Below, one piece after another: positions 9,692 through 17,484 of a stretch of DNA of 64,000 nt (positions are counted from its first letter, which is position 1; each line of letters opens with the position of its first letter). The translations under genes were made by a program, and so were the position numbers. The notes beneath the pieces were generated by a model, which saw only the letters and a list, made by a program, of their open reading frames with translations, was not told where the DNA came from and did not search any database. Source of the DNA: Rosistilla oblonga (GTDB lineage: Bacteria > Planctomycetota > Planctomycetia > Pirellulales > Pirellulaceae); assembly GCF_007751715.1 (NCBI RefSeq), contig NZ_CP036292.1, positions 1,116,001-1,180,000 on the forward strand, given 5' to 3'.

Positions 9692-11167
9692 ATGACTTTA
9701 AAAACGCAAAACGCCGCGTGTGGCCGGACCGAACGTCGGCAATTCCTGTCCGACTTTGGACTCGGATTCACCGGTCTGGCGCTGGGTGCGATGATGCATC
9801 GCGATGCCCAGGGCTCGACAGCTGAAGCTGCGTTGCGCGGGCTGCCGCATTTCGCTCCACGAGCCAAAAGCGTGATTTGGTTCTTCATGAATGGTGGCAC
9901 CAGCCACTTGGAATCGTTTGATCCGAAGCCGGCTCTGAATCAACATGCGGGGAAGACGATCGATGAATCGCCGCTTGGGCAGGCGATCGTCGATTCGCCT
10001 TTCTATCGAAAGAACGTCGTCGATTTTGGCGGCAAGCCGCGGGCGATGATGTCGCAGATCTATCCGATGCAGGTTGGGTATGGGCCGCGTGGGGAGAGTG
10101 GGATCGAGGTCAGCGATTGGTGGCCGCACGTGGGCGATTGCATCGACGACATCGCGCTAGTCCGTTCGATGTGGACGACCGACAACGATCACGCGGCTCA
10201 GCTGCAATTCCACACCGGCCGACATATCTTTGACGGCTTTTTTCCGTCGATCGGTTCGTGGGTCCATTATGGGCTGGGAAGCTTGAACGATAACCTGCCG
10301 CAGTTTGTGGTCATGGGCCAACCGCCCGGAGATTGTTGTGGCGGCGTGGGAGCTCACGATGGCAGCTATCTGGGGCCGCAGCACGCTGGCGTTCAGATGG
10401 CCAGCGATCCCAAGCGGCCGCTGGCTTTTGGGACGCCCGGTGCCGGAACGCGGATCTCACAACAACGCGATCAATTGAACCTGTTGGACGATTTGCATCG
10501 GATGACCGCCGCCGCACGCCCCGACGATGAAGCGTTGCAGGCCCGCATCAAGGCCTACGAGTTGGCGTTTCGGATGCAGATGTCGGTCCCCGAGATCGTC
10601 GATTTGAATCGCGAAACCAAGCAGACTCAGGCGATGTACGGGCTGGATGTTAAGGAGACGCAGCAGGTTGGACGCCATGCGTTGACGGCTCGCCGATTGG
10701 TCGAACAGGGAGTCCGGTTTGTGCAGATCTACGATGGTGGCGGTGGAGGCGGTGGTTGGGACGCGCATACGAAATTGAAAGAGAACCACGCCAGAAACTC
10801 CGCTCGCGTCGATAAACCGATCGCCGGTCTGTTGAAAGATTTGAAGCAACGCGGTTTGTTGGAAGAGACGTTAGTCGTCTGGGCGACCGAATTTGGCCGG
10901 ACTCCGGGAGCCGAGAAATCGGACGGCCGCGATCATCATCCCTACGGATTTTCGGTTTGGATGGCGGGGGGCGGATTAAAGGGAGGCATCGCCCATGGAG
11001 CGACCGACGAACTGGGCTTCCACGCGGTCGAGGCTCGCCACTACGTGACCGATATCCACGCCACCGTCTTGCATCAACTGGGCCTCGACCCACGACAACT
11101 CTCCCTCCCCTCGCAGAAACGACTGGAGATCGACTACGGCAATCCGATCGAAGCGATCATCGCTTGA
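9692..11167 (+). CDS. DUF1501 domain protein, Tat-exported
   Basis: This encodes 491 residues starting at ATG 9692, 20 bp after the PSD1 stop; the longer frame back to 9500 lies inside PSD1 and is rejected. A twin-arginine leader is visible (ERRQFLSDFGLGF then a hydrophobic stretch), so export is folded, through Tat. The body has the DUF1501 features VIWFFMNGGTSHLESFDPKP, the alkaline-phosphatase-fold blocks (DNDHAAQLQFHTG, WATEFGRTPGAE, GRDHHP) and metal-binding Asp/His clusters. It likely acts in the periplasm with the upstream PSD1 protein, with which it forms a two-gene operon. The exact reaction is unknown; a sulfatase/phosphatase-type hydrolysis is an inference from the fold. Confidence 0.93.
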   Translation: MTLKTQNAACGRTERRQFLSDFGLGFTGLALGAMMHRDAQGSTAEAALRGLPHFAPRAKSVIWFFMNGGTSHLESFDPKPALNQHAGKTIDESPLGQAIVDSPFYRKNVVDFGGKPRAMMSQIYPMQVGYGPRGESGIEVSDWWPHVGDCIDDIALVRSMWTTDNDHAAQLQFHTGRHIFDGFFPSIGSWVHYGLGSLNDNLPQFVVMGQPPGDCCGGVGAHDGSYLGPQHAGVQMASDPKRPLAFGTPGAGTRISQQRDQLNLLDDLHRMTAAARPDDEALQARIKAYELAFRMQMSVPEIVDLNRETKQTQAMYGLDVKETQQVGRHALTARRLVEQGVRFVQIYDGGGGGGGWDAHTKLKENHARNSARVDKPIAGLLKDLKQRGLLEETLVVWATEFGRTPGAEKSDGRDHHPYGFSVWMAGGGLKGGIAHGATDELGFHAVEARHYVTDIHATVLHQLGLDPRQLSLPSQKRLEIDYGNPIEAIIA

Positions 11168-11190
11168 ACGCGTGAACGCGTAGCACGTTG

Positions 11191-11496
11191 CCCCTCCCCA
11201 AATTTCGCTTCGCTGGTTCGATCGTCCCTAGCAAACTTTTTTGGGGGAGGGTGAAGTGGTGGAGGTGTGAAAAGCCGCTGCATTGCACCCTCCGGACGCC
11301 AGTCGGGAGGGTCGGTAAACGAGCGTTTAGCGAGTTTGCCGGGGAGGTCTTTTCTGCTGTCCCGCGTGCCGTGAGCTTGCGCGGAATTCCCCTCCCCGAA
11401 CTTCGCTTCGCTGGTTCGACCCTCCCCAGTAAACTTTGTTTGGGGAGGGTGAAGTGGTGGAGGTGTGAAAAGCCGCTGCATTGCACCCTCCGGACG
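11191..11496. repeat. Direct repeat pair of 108 bp
   Basis: Two direct copies (11191-11298 and 11389-11496) match almost base for base, with a 90 bp spacer. Each carries a hairpin of the form CCCTCCCC...GGGGAGGG and ends in TGCACCCTCCGGACG. They fill the start of the 895 bp gap after the DUF1501 gene. The short frames through them look non-coding. Confidence 0.85.
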
Positions 11497-11500
11497 GCAC

Positions 11501-11811
11501 GGCAGATGGGGACATCCACGAAATGCTTGGCTAGTGTTTTTGGTTCCGCTCCCTGCTTTTGCTGTCACTGCTTACCAGCACCAAGCTTGTCATTCTGCCC
11601 CAATCATCCTGCCAACAACTCCGGTCCTGTGGATCGAATCGAGAGGATTGAAACCCGCCGAGTGGCTTACTCGTTCGTTTTGATTGTCCCCCGCCCCCCC
11701 CAGAAAAGAATCCCGCAGGGATTTGAGCCATTAGCCGTAGGTAAGCGCAGCGCCACCTACGGTTCCTGAAAGAATCGCCTCGCAGACCGCGAAGCCGGTC
11801 ACAGGATCTGT
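11501..11811. repeat. Dispersed intergenic repeat, unit A
   Basis: It begins GGCAGATGGGGACATCC and shares long blocks with units B (16454-16799) and C (16864-17129). The common core contains the hairpin CCGTAGGT...ACCTACGG around an inner GCG..CGC. It abuts the 108 bp direct repeats. The right end diverges from B and C after the GATCTG block, so this copy looks truncated. The remaining 11812-12062 shows no gene. Confidence 0.8.
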
Positions 11812-12062
11812 CAGCACCGCGAGGGGGGGCAACGGTACCGCTAGAGGGTATCCAAGCGATCGAAGCTGCAATTTTCAAACAATCCCGGACACTAGTTTAC
11901 CGGATTTTTGGCCCGCTAATAACGCGAATCGTCGCGAACCAAAACGCCAGTGCTGCGCCATGTTATGTCTTGCGAACATTCTCGCCATCCTTCAACTACG
12001 CGACTTCGTGCCTTGGTGAGAGTAAAAACAAAATCGGTTCGGCTGTCCCCGAAATCGCTCTA

Positions 12063-13067
12063 TTAGTCGCCACTGCTGCGCGTTGATTGTTGGAGCCAAA
12101 CCAGGGCATCGATCGAATTGGATATGAAGTTTGTGGATCCATCAGCCATTCCAACGTTAACGCCTCCATGATGAAGACTACGCGCTGTGTAGAGTCCATC
12201 TCCACCACCAAAGGAGAGACCGGTGCAACAGTCCGGTATGAAGGAGTTGGGAGTTGCAACGTGGTTATACCACGTGTGATTATAGCCTCCGAACAGCCAT
12301 GTTGTGCCACCAAACGAATCGTGAGAGAGCGGTGTCGAGGTTGCGAACTGCCTGCAGGTCCGAGCGGCCTCGTCGCGGTTTGTGAAGCCTGGTGAGAATA
12401 CAAAATTATCCCGGAATGCTTGATACACCGTTCGGTTCCGATCACCGATCACCTTCTCGCTATACATGATGGTGTTGCTAAGTCCGTCGCTAAAGCTAGA
12501 GGGTGACAAGGCTCTGCCATTTTCGAAAGCCCCAATTCCATTGTGTGTTGTGGGTGGTGAGCCTCGGAAAACGCCAATATCAGGGCCGAGGTTCGCCCGA
12601 TAGTTATTTCCACCGACAGGTCCCGAATCGGAGGGGCATAAGAACATTGGCATGGATGTTTTGATGAGAATTCGATTCGATTCGACCGTAGATATTGGCT
12701 GACGATCAGTCCACGACAACGAGGGGTCGAAAATTGCAACCTTTTCAAATGCTGCCTGATCTAACGACGCGAGCAGTTGACTGTGTGGCGATATAGCAGG
12801 GAATCGTTTAGCGCTGCCGTTGACGAACACACCGAAATTTTTCGACGTGTAGGGGAACGTGTTGTAAGTGCTAAGATGTATATTCGTGGCAATGGAAAGT
12901 TCAGATAACCGAAGTGCGCATTGTATGCGCCGCGCTTTGGCTCTCGTGTGCTGAGCGGCCGGTAATGCGACCGCTAAGGCGATTGCTGCAACCCCTATCA
13001 CGACAAGCAGCTCGATAATAGAAAACGCATTTCTAAACTTACACCGACACATCAATCGCCTAGTCAC
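12063..13067 (-). CDS. DUF1559 pseudopilin-like protein
   Basis: This encodes 334 residues. The type II/IV prepilin N-terminal signature is present: a short basic leader, then FSIIELLVVIGV with the conserved Glu at +5 (Glu19). The residue before the cleavage site is Ala14 rather than the usual Gly. The globular part carries the DUF1559 pattern: AKARRIQCALRLSELSIATN, a FLCPSDSG block, and the C-terminal His-x9-Asp-Gly element (HHGGVNVGMADGS). The start is GTG 13067, overlapping the previous stop by 8 bp; ATG 13052 is the alternative. DUF1559 proteins are abundant in planctomycetes and thought to be pilus or secretion-system subunits. It is last in the five-gene cluster, and its lower GC than the flanks is visible by eye. 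Confidence 0.9.
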   Translation of the reverse strand: MTRRLMCRCKFRNAFSIIELLVVIGVAAIALAVALPAAQHTRAKARRIQCALRLSELSIATNIHLSTYNTFPYTSKNFGVFVNGSAKRFPAISPHSQLLASLDQAAFEKVAIFDPSLSWTDRQPISTVESNRILIKTSMPMFLCPSDSGPVGGNNYRANLGPDIGVFRGSPPTTHNGIGAFENGRALSPSSFSDGLSNTIMYSEKVIGDRNRTVYQAFRDNFVFSPGFTNRDEAARTCRQFATSTPLSHDSFGGTTWLFGGYNHTWYNHVATPNSFIPDCCTGLSFGGGDGLYTARSLHHGGVNVGMADGSTNFISNSIDALVWLQQSTRSSGD

Positions 13068-14085
13068 ACGCGAAGCAAAGTGGAATGTGAACTTTTGATC
13101 CGTCCTCGCTTCGCAACTCCAGTTCAGTCATTTTAGTATCGATAGTCGATTTGCGAAGTGAAACTAAGAAAGTGTTTTTAACAGCACCTGGGGTTACTGC
13201 AATTAGCTCTTGGTCATAGCGAAAGACGGTCAGTGAAGACCTTCCAAGCCGATCCAGCACAAGAATTTTTGTGTTTTCTCCAGTGCGAACGACTGGGCTC
13301 GAAGGATGGTTTGTAAACCTGGGCAACCGCTTCACTCGAATTAGTTGAGGTTTATGAAGCGGCGCACCTGACCTGTCTCGAAGTACATACACGCCTGCAT
13401 GTGCGGAATCTATTTCCTGGCCTGCACTCGCCTCGAAAAGGTAGGTGCGATGGGTTAATGCGGGATCGCGATTCGGCCGTTCGTGAACCGTTGGCTCAGT
13501 GAAATTCACGAGTGAAGGAGGGGTAGTTTCAAGCTTAGCAATCCACGTATCACTATCGGCCCTTTCAATAGTCTCGACGGTGATCCGGCGACCTAGCGAA
13601 TCGCCATCGATAAACGAGATGTTCAGTTCTCGCTGTTGATGCAAAAATGATGGCGTTAGAACCGGAACACGCAATGCAACTTGAATGAACACGAGGGGTT
13701 GCCGTTGACTTTCGATCAATATGGGTATTTTTCGCTGAATCGCCCCCGCAGACGGAGCCCGCAACGAGAACTCAAGCAAGTCAGATTCATTGGGGAAAAT
13801 GTCCTCAGGCTGCTTTAGAATTTGACATGTGCAGCCTAGGTCAGTCGCGATCCCGCGAAGCGGTTCTCGGCCCACGTTGGTCAATTTGTATCGAAGCTTG
13901 ACACGAGCATCGCGTCCTGCTTCGATATAGCCATCGATTGCATTCGGGGCGACGAGCTCATACTGGATGGCAAATCTAGGACGCTGCTGCTTGTGATACC
14001 AGTTGTGGCAGAGGAAGCCTAGGGAAAGCAGGGCTGGCAACGGCACGATCCATTTCCAGTGTTTAATACGTGCTGATTGATTCAT
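13060..14085 (-). CDS. DUF1573-like membrane-anchored protein
   Basis: This encodes 341 residues. ATG 14085 overlaps the stop of the peptidase gene as ATGA; the longer frame to 14229 lies inside that gene. One membrane helix at residues 13-28 anchors it, with the rest outside. The first Ig-like domain (about 40-135) has the DUF1573 look: KLTNVGREPLRG followed by Cys85-x-Cys87 (LGCTCQIL) and SLRAPSAGAIQRKIPI. A second beta domain follows to the C-terminus (LVLDRLGRSSLTVFRYDQ). Such domains usually bind or scaffold rather than catalyse. Translational coupling with the peptidase suggests they work together at the envelope. Confidence 0.72.
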   Translation of the reverse strand: MNQSARIKHWKWIVPLPALLSLGFLCHNWYHKQQRPRFAIQYELVAPNAIDGYIEAGRDARVKLRYKLTNVGREPLRGIATDLGCTCQILKQPEDIFPNESDLLEFSLRAPSAGAIQRKIPILIESQRQPLVFIQVALRVPVLTPSFLHQQRELNISFIDGDSLGRRITVETIERADSDTWIAKLETTPPSLVNFTEPTVHERPNRDPALTHRTYLFEASAGQEIDSAHAGVYVLRDRSGAPLHKPQLIRVKRLPRFTNHPSSPVVRTGENTKILVLDRLGRSSLTVFRYDQELIAVTPGAVKNTFLVSLRKSTIDTKMTELELRSEDGSKVHIPLCFACD

Positions 14086-14666
14086 CGACAAAATTTGCAT
14101 CCAAAGTAGATAGCCAAAAACACAATCAGCAGCGAGCCTCCTAATGGGACCGACGCAAAATCTCGCTTGACACCTTCTTCCATCAATTGATGGACACTTG
14201 TTGCGCAATAGAGCCCATCTCCATTCCAAACGGTAATGAGCTGGTTTTTATCTATCCATCTCGCAGGCAACGGGCTGTCAAGCACTTGGATTTTGTTGTC
14301 TCGCTGGCCGAAGAGTACAATAAAGTGCATGTGTCCATTCGGCTTGCGAATTGCCGCAATCAGCGGCAATTTTCCCACCGCCAGTCGCGTCGTATCGTGA
14401 CTTACGAATTGAGTTACTAGACCACATTTCTGCGCCGCATCGGCAACTTGCTGGTAAGTGTGTTCGCCATTGAGTTGTTCGTCAAATGCTAGACGCAAAT
14501 CCGGCATCGGAATGTTCCGCTCCTGGAGCAACGAGACGCAGATGGCCAGCGAAGATGGCCCACACGCAACATCTTGTCGGGATAACTCCCCAGATCCCTC
14601 AGATTTCGATGCACCAAAGCAAATCGTTGCGAATAAAACCCAATGTGTGCAGTAATAGCGATACAT
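14082..14666 (-). CDS. C39-like cysteine peptidase, C-terminally membrane-anchored
   Basis: This encodes 194 residues from ATG 14666, which opens a signal peptide (YYCTHWVLFATICFGAS); the frame further upstream overlaps the Cys-rich gene and is not used. The bacteriocin-processing C39 core is visible: QDVACGPSSL (catalytic Cys35), GHMHFIVLFG (catalytic His114) and LDSP (Asp130). A single membrane helix lies near the C-terminus, about 174-191. C39 domains usually sit on ABC exporters and cut double-Gly leaders; here there is no transporter domain, and the protease should face the periplasm. It lies 11 bp after a 12-cysteine secreted protein, a possible substrate or partner (inference). Confidence 0.78.
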   Translation of the reverse strand: MYRYYCTHWVLFATICFGASKSEGSGELSRQDVACGPSSLAICVSLLQERNIPMPDLRLAFDEQLNGEHTYQQVADAAQKCGLVTQFVSHDTTRLAVGKLPLIAAIRKPNGHMHFIVLFGQRDNKIQVLDSPLPARWIDKNQLITVWNGDGLYCATSVHQLMEEGVKRDFASVPLGGSLLIVFLAIYFGCKFCR

Positions 14667-14676
14667 ACCTTGGACC

Positions 14677-15162
14677 TTAATACGGGTTCGAGCATCCAAA
14701 AGTCGCACTTTGGCAGCCTGACGCATCTTTAGACGTAGCGTGACATCCCCAGGATTCAGGGTATGGGTAACTGGGTTCCGAGTTGCACGACGCGTATGGA
14801 CAGTTCCAAATTGTATCTCCACAAGTCGTTCCCACACCTTGCCCGGAACAAGTCTCGCCTAACCATGACATGCAGTCAGAATCATGAATTCCGGTTTCAC
14901 CACTTGTGGGAATAGCATTGGAGCAGAAGTCATGGGCATGCACTGGATCATTTCCGAGTGGGCAATTGCATGGTCCAGTCCACCACTCAGGGTATGCGCC
15001 CGTGCAGATTTCATCGCGGGCCGACGCGCGAACTTGTTTTCTTCCGTCGGGAACGCCAGCCGAACCCAATGCGAACACTACGGCCAAGGTCAAGCAAGCT
15101 AATGATTTATACCTGTCTAAAAACCTTATAGTAAATGGGTAACGAAAACTAACGGCGGGCAA
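14677..15162 (-). CDS. Cysteine-rich secreted protein
   Basis: This encodes at most 161 residues. The only start that allows a leader is TTG 15162, overlapping the previous stop by 14 bp; the ribosome site is weak, so the N-terminus is uncertain. A hydrophobic leader (SLACLTLAVVFALGSAG) is followed by about 115 residues with 12 cysteines, an even number spaced as in disulfide-rich extracellular proteins (GPCNC, SDCMSW, TTCGD, WNCPYASC, WGCHAT). I do not recognise a family. Its place just before a C39-like peptidase resembles a precursor-protease arrangement, but there is no obvious double-Gly leader. Composition matches the other low-GC genes of the cluster. Confidence 0.6.
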   Translation of the reverse strand: MPAVSFRYPFTIRFLDRYKSLACLTLAVVFALGSAGVPDGRKQVRASARDEICTGAYPEWWTGPCNCPLGNDPVHAHDFCSNAIPTSGETGIHDSDCMSWLGETCSGQGVGTTCGDTIWNCPYASCNSEPSYPYPESWGCHATSKDASGCQSATFGCSNPY

Positions 15163-16234
15163 GCCAGACGCCTAGAACAAGGCAGATGCTTGCCAAACCA
15201 AGCAACATGTATTGGATCTGAAGTCCACGCGGAACAATCGCGCGAATCGGTCCATCTTTCATCTCAATTTGATCGGCCATTGCAGCGACCTGGCTAGGGG
15301 GTAGGTCACGGCGACGGTATTTGCGTGCGGGGGTTGAATCATGAATGTATGTTTTTTGACCTGTTTCAGGTGGTATAAACAAGCCACTGTCGTGCTGTTC
15401 ATTGATGCCGATAGCAACGATTTCCCACTCAATGACTTGGTCTCGTGGTGTAGCGTTGCCAGCGAAATATTTTCCGTTATTAGGAAATAGAGTTCCGTTC
15501 TCAAGCGATTGATATTCTTCTACGCTAAACTTCGAGCCTATCGCTTCGTGATGAATCGTTTGAACTAGATACTGCTGTTGTCGATCAACTAGCGTTACCT
15601 CCGGATTTGCCGTCGATAGCGTTTTGATTTGGATGAGCGTCGTGTTTGGCTGATTGGTCGCAACATATTGTCCAGCCTCAATCGCATCATCAAACCAGCG
15701 TCCTGACTGCCATAATCGCATTAATGGCATCGGGTTTCCCGTTATTGCTGAACCAGAACGCATGGGTTTCACCGATAGACTTTTTAAGTATTGCGATCCA
15801 TCTTCCTCCACACCAAAGTTCGCTTGGTAGATTTCGTTAGTTCGAAAGTTAGCCCCTTCGACCATATGATTACCGACATCCTTTCCGTTGCGATACGGAC
15901 TAAGCCGACTGTAAACCGATCCATCGTCCTTCCAGATCCAACGGCCCACAAAGTAGCATCCCTCCACCTCCACTTCGCTCCAGTCGGGGTGCTCGGCCTT
16001 GACTTCGTTTGGATTCCTATATACGTAATCAATCCGCAGGGATGAGATCGTTTCCCGCCATTTCCTCAAACCTTGAATCACCTCTTGCGTCAGGCTTTCA
16101 TCTTCGGCATGCAATTCAGAAGCGCTAAGCGATATAAATATTGTTAGCACAGCAAGGCGACCGAACAGACTGTGAATGCTCATGAGCTCTGGCCTCGCGG
16201 GCTGCCTGATTTTGGGGGGGGCGGTTGGCGTCAT
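15149..16234 (-). CDS. Exported single-pass membrane protein of unknown function
   Basis: This encodes 361 residues. ATG 16234 has GAGGAGG 7 bases upstream, the best ribosome site of the cluster; ATG 16183 would begin at the hydrophobic leader itself. The leader FGRLAVLTIFISLSASELHA ends near residue 43. The middle is beta-rich with LolA/outer-membrane-sorting-like wording (RIDYVYRNP, EGCYFVGRWIWKDDG, TLVDRQQQYLVQTIHHEAIG), a pattern seen in planctomycete secreted proteins. A C-terminal helix (MLLGLASICLVLGVWLARR) would leave the bulk in the periplasm. It is first in the five-gene cluster. Function is not known. Confidence 0.75.
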   Translation of the reverse strand: MTPTAPPKIRQPARPELMSIHSLFGRLAVLTIFISLSASELHAEDESLTQEVIQGLRKWRETISSLRIDYVYRNPNEVKAEHPDWSEVEVEGCYFVGRWIWKDDGSVYSRLSPYRNGKDVGNHMVEGANFRTNEIYQANFGVEEDGSQYLKSLSVKPMRSGSAITGNPMPLMRLWQSGRWFDDAIEAGQYVATNQPNTTLIQIKTLSTANPEVTLVDRQQQYLVQTIHHEAIGSKFSVEEYQSLENGTLFPNNGKYFAGNATPRDQVIEWEIVAIGINEQHDSGLFIPPETGQKTYIHDSTPARKYRRRDLPPSQVAAMADQIEMKDGPIRAIVPRGLQIQYMLLGLASICLVLGVWLARR

Positions 16235-16377
16235 TATGTTGCCTCCTCGGAGAGCAAGCAACGGTTTGTATTGCATTTTGTGGGAAACCGCACGTGCATT
16301 GCGAAACTCCTGGCGTGCTCTTCATTTTCTGTTCCAGAGGTTATGAAGGTCAGGTGGCCGATGACGGCCAACGGAGA

Positions 16378-16453
16378 CTTTCCACGACCAAGAAGGGAAA
16401 ACGACGTGGCCCCGAGCAGATCGTGCGGGCTCTTCAGGAAGGCGATGCGAGGA
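16378..16453 (+). pseudogene. IS3-family transposase OrfA N-terminal fragment
   Basis: The translation in this frame reads STTKKGKRRGPEQIVRALQE, the start of IS3-type OrfA helix-turn-helix proteins (Lys/Arg-rich head, then PEQIV-LR). It stops abruptly after about 24 codons where repeat unit B begins, and the expected start codon position is CTT. It is therefore a dead remnant, cut by or joined to the repeat. It lies immediately upstream of the five-gene cluster and is a sign of past transposition here. Confidence 0.65.
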
Positions 16454-16799
16454 GGCAGATGGGGACATCCACGAAATGAAGGCTAGCGATTTCGGTTCTG
16501 CTCCCAAGTTTCGCTGTCACTGCTTACCAGCACCAAGCTTGTCATCCTGCCCCAATCATCCTCGCAACAACCCCTGTCCTGTGGATCGAATCGAGAGGAT
16601 TGAAACTCGCCGAGCGGCTTACACGTTCATTTTTGCTTGCCCCTCCAAAAAAACGATCCCGCAGGGATTTGAGCCATTAGCCGTAGGTAAGCGCAGCGCC
16701 ACCTACGGTCTCTAAACGCATCGCCTCGCTGACCGCGAAGGCGGTCACAGAATCTGCTCGGTCACGCCGATGAGATGATTGGCAGAATGAGGCTGGCAG
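16454..16799. repeat. Dispersed intergenic repeat, unit B
   Basis: This is the longest copy. It starts GGCAGATGGGGACATCC as unit A does and ends GAGGCTGGCAG as unit C does. It contains the CCGTAGGT...ACCTACGG hairpin and a CTGACCGCGAAGGCGGTCA inverted motif. The left end abuts the IS3 fragment. Units A and B thus bracket the low-GC cluster in the same orientation. Confidence 0.85.
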
Positions 16800-16863
16800 A
16801 ATCATTGATCCGCCGCGAGAACCGGTTGCCTGCCAACGGGTTGGATATGGTTTGCTCGATCCC

Positions 16864-17129
16864 CAAGCTTGTCATTCTGCCCCCATCATCCTGCCAACAA
16901 CTCCGGTCCTGTAGATCGAATCGAGAGCGTTGAAACCCGCCGAGTGGCTTAATCGTTCATTTTTGCTTGCCCCTCCAAAAAAAGGATCCCGCAGGGATTT
17001 GAGCGATTAGCCGTAGGTAAGCGCAGCGCCACCTACTGTCCCTAAACGCATCGCCTCGCTGACCGCGAAGACGGTCACTGGATCTGCTCGGTCAGGCCGA
17101 TGAGATGATTGGCAGAATGAGGCTGGCAG
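16864..17129. repeat. Dispersed intergenic repeat, unit C
   Basis: This copy lacks the first 90 or so bases of unit B but matches the rest closely, including the GAGGCTGGCAG end. One change in the hairpin (ACCTACTG) breaks its outermost pairs. A 64 bp spacer separates it from B. The following 17130-17484 holds no gene I can support; a minus-strand frame there has the skewed composition of non-coding GC-rich DNA. Confidence 0.85.
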
Positions 17130-17484
17130 CTGCGCGAGGGGGCGGGCCGGTTCCCAGCCGACGGCCTGGGCTAGGCAAACGGCCGGGCCTACGGCCCTAG
17201 ATCGCGATCGGTCGGCGGGATTGATCTGCGGGCTGACGCTCCGCAGCTCGTTGCTTTCGCCGCGTTCGCGGTTGGGCGTAGAACGTTACCCACGGATTGT
17301 ACCGTGGGCTACTTGCTGTCGTCGCTGCCGGGACTTGTGCGCTAAGGGGGCTGGGGGTGAGCTGGGGGGCCGTCTGCTTGGTGCGATCGATTGGGCGTGC
17401 TCGTCTGGCTGGCGAAATCTTTGGTGGCTCGATAAGCTGCGGCGGTGAATTTTTCCTATCCGCCGCCTGTTTCCGGGAACACCG

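Noticed and set aside
11188-11769. Frame running through repeats and beginning near the DUF1501 stop.
   Set aside because: It spans the direct repeats and unit A; frames in the three units are not kept in common, so it is not a gene.
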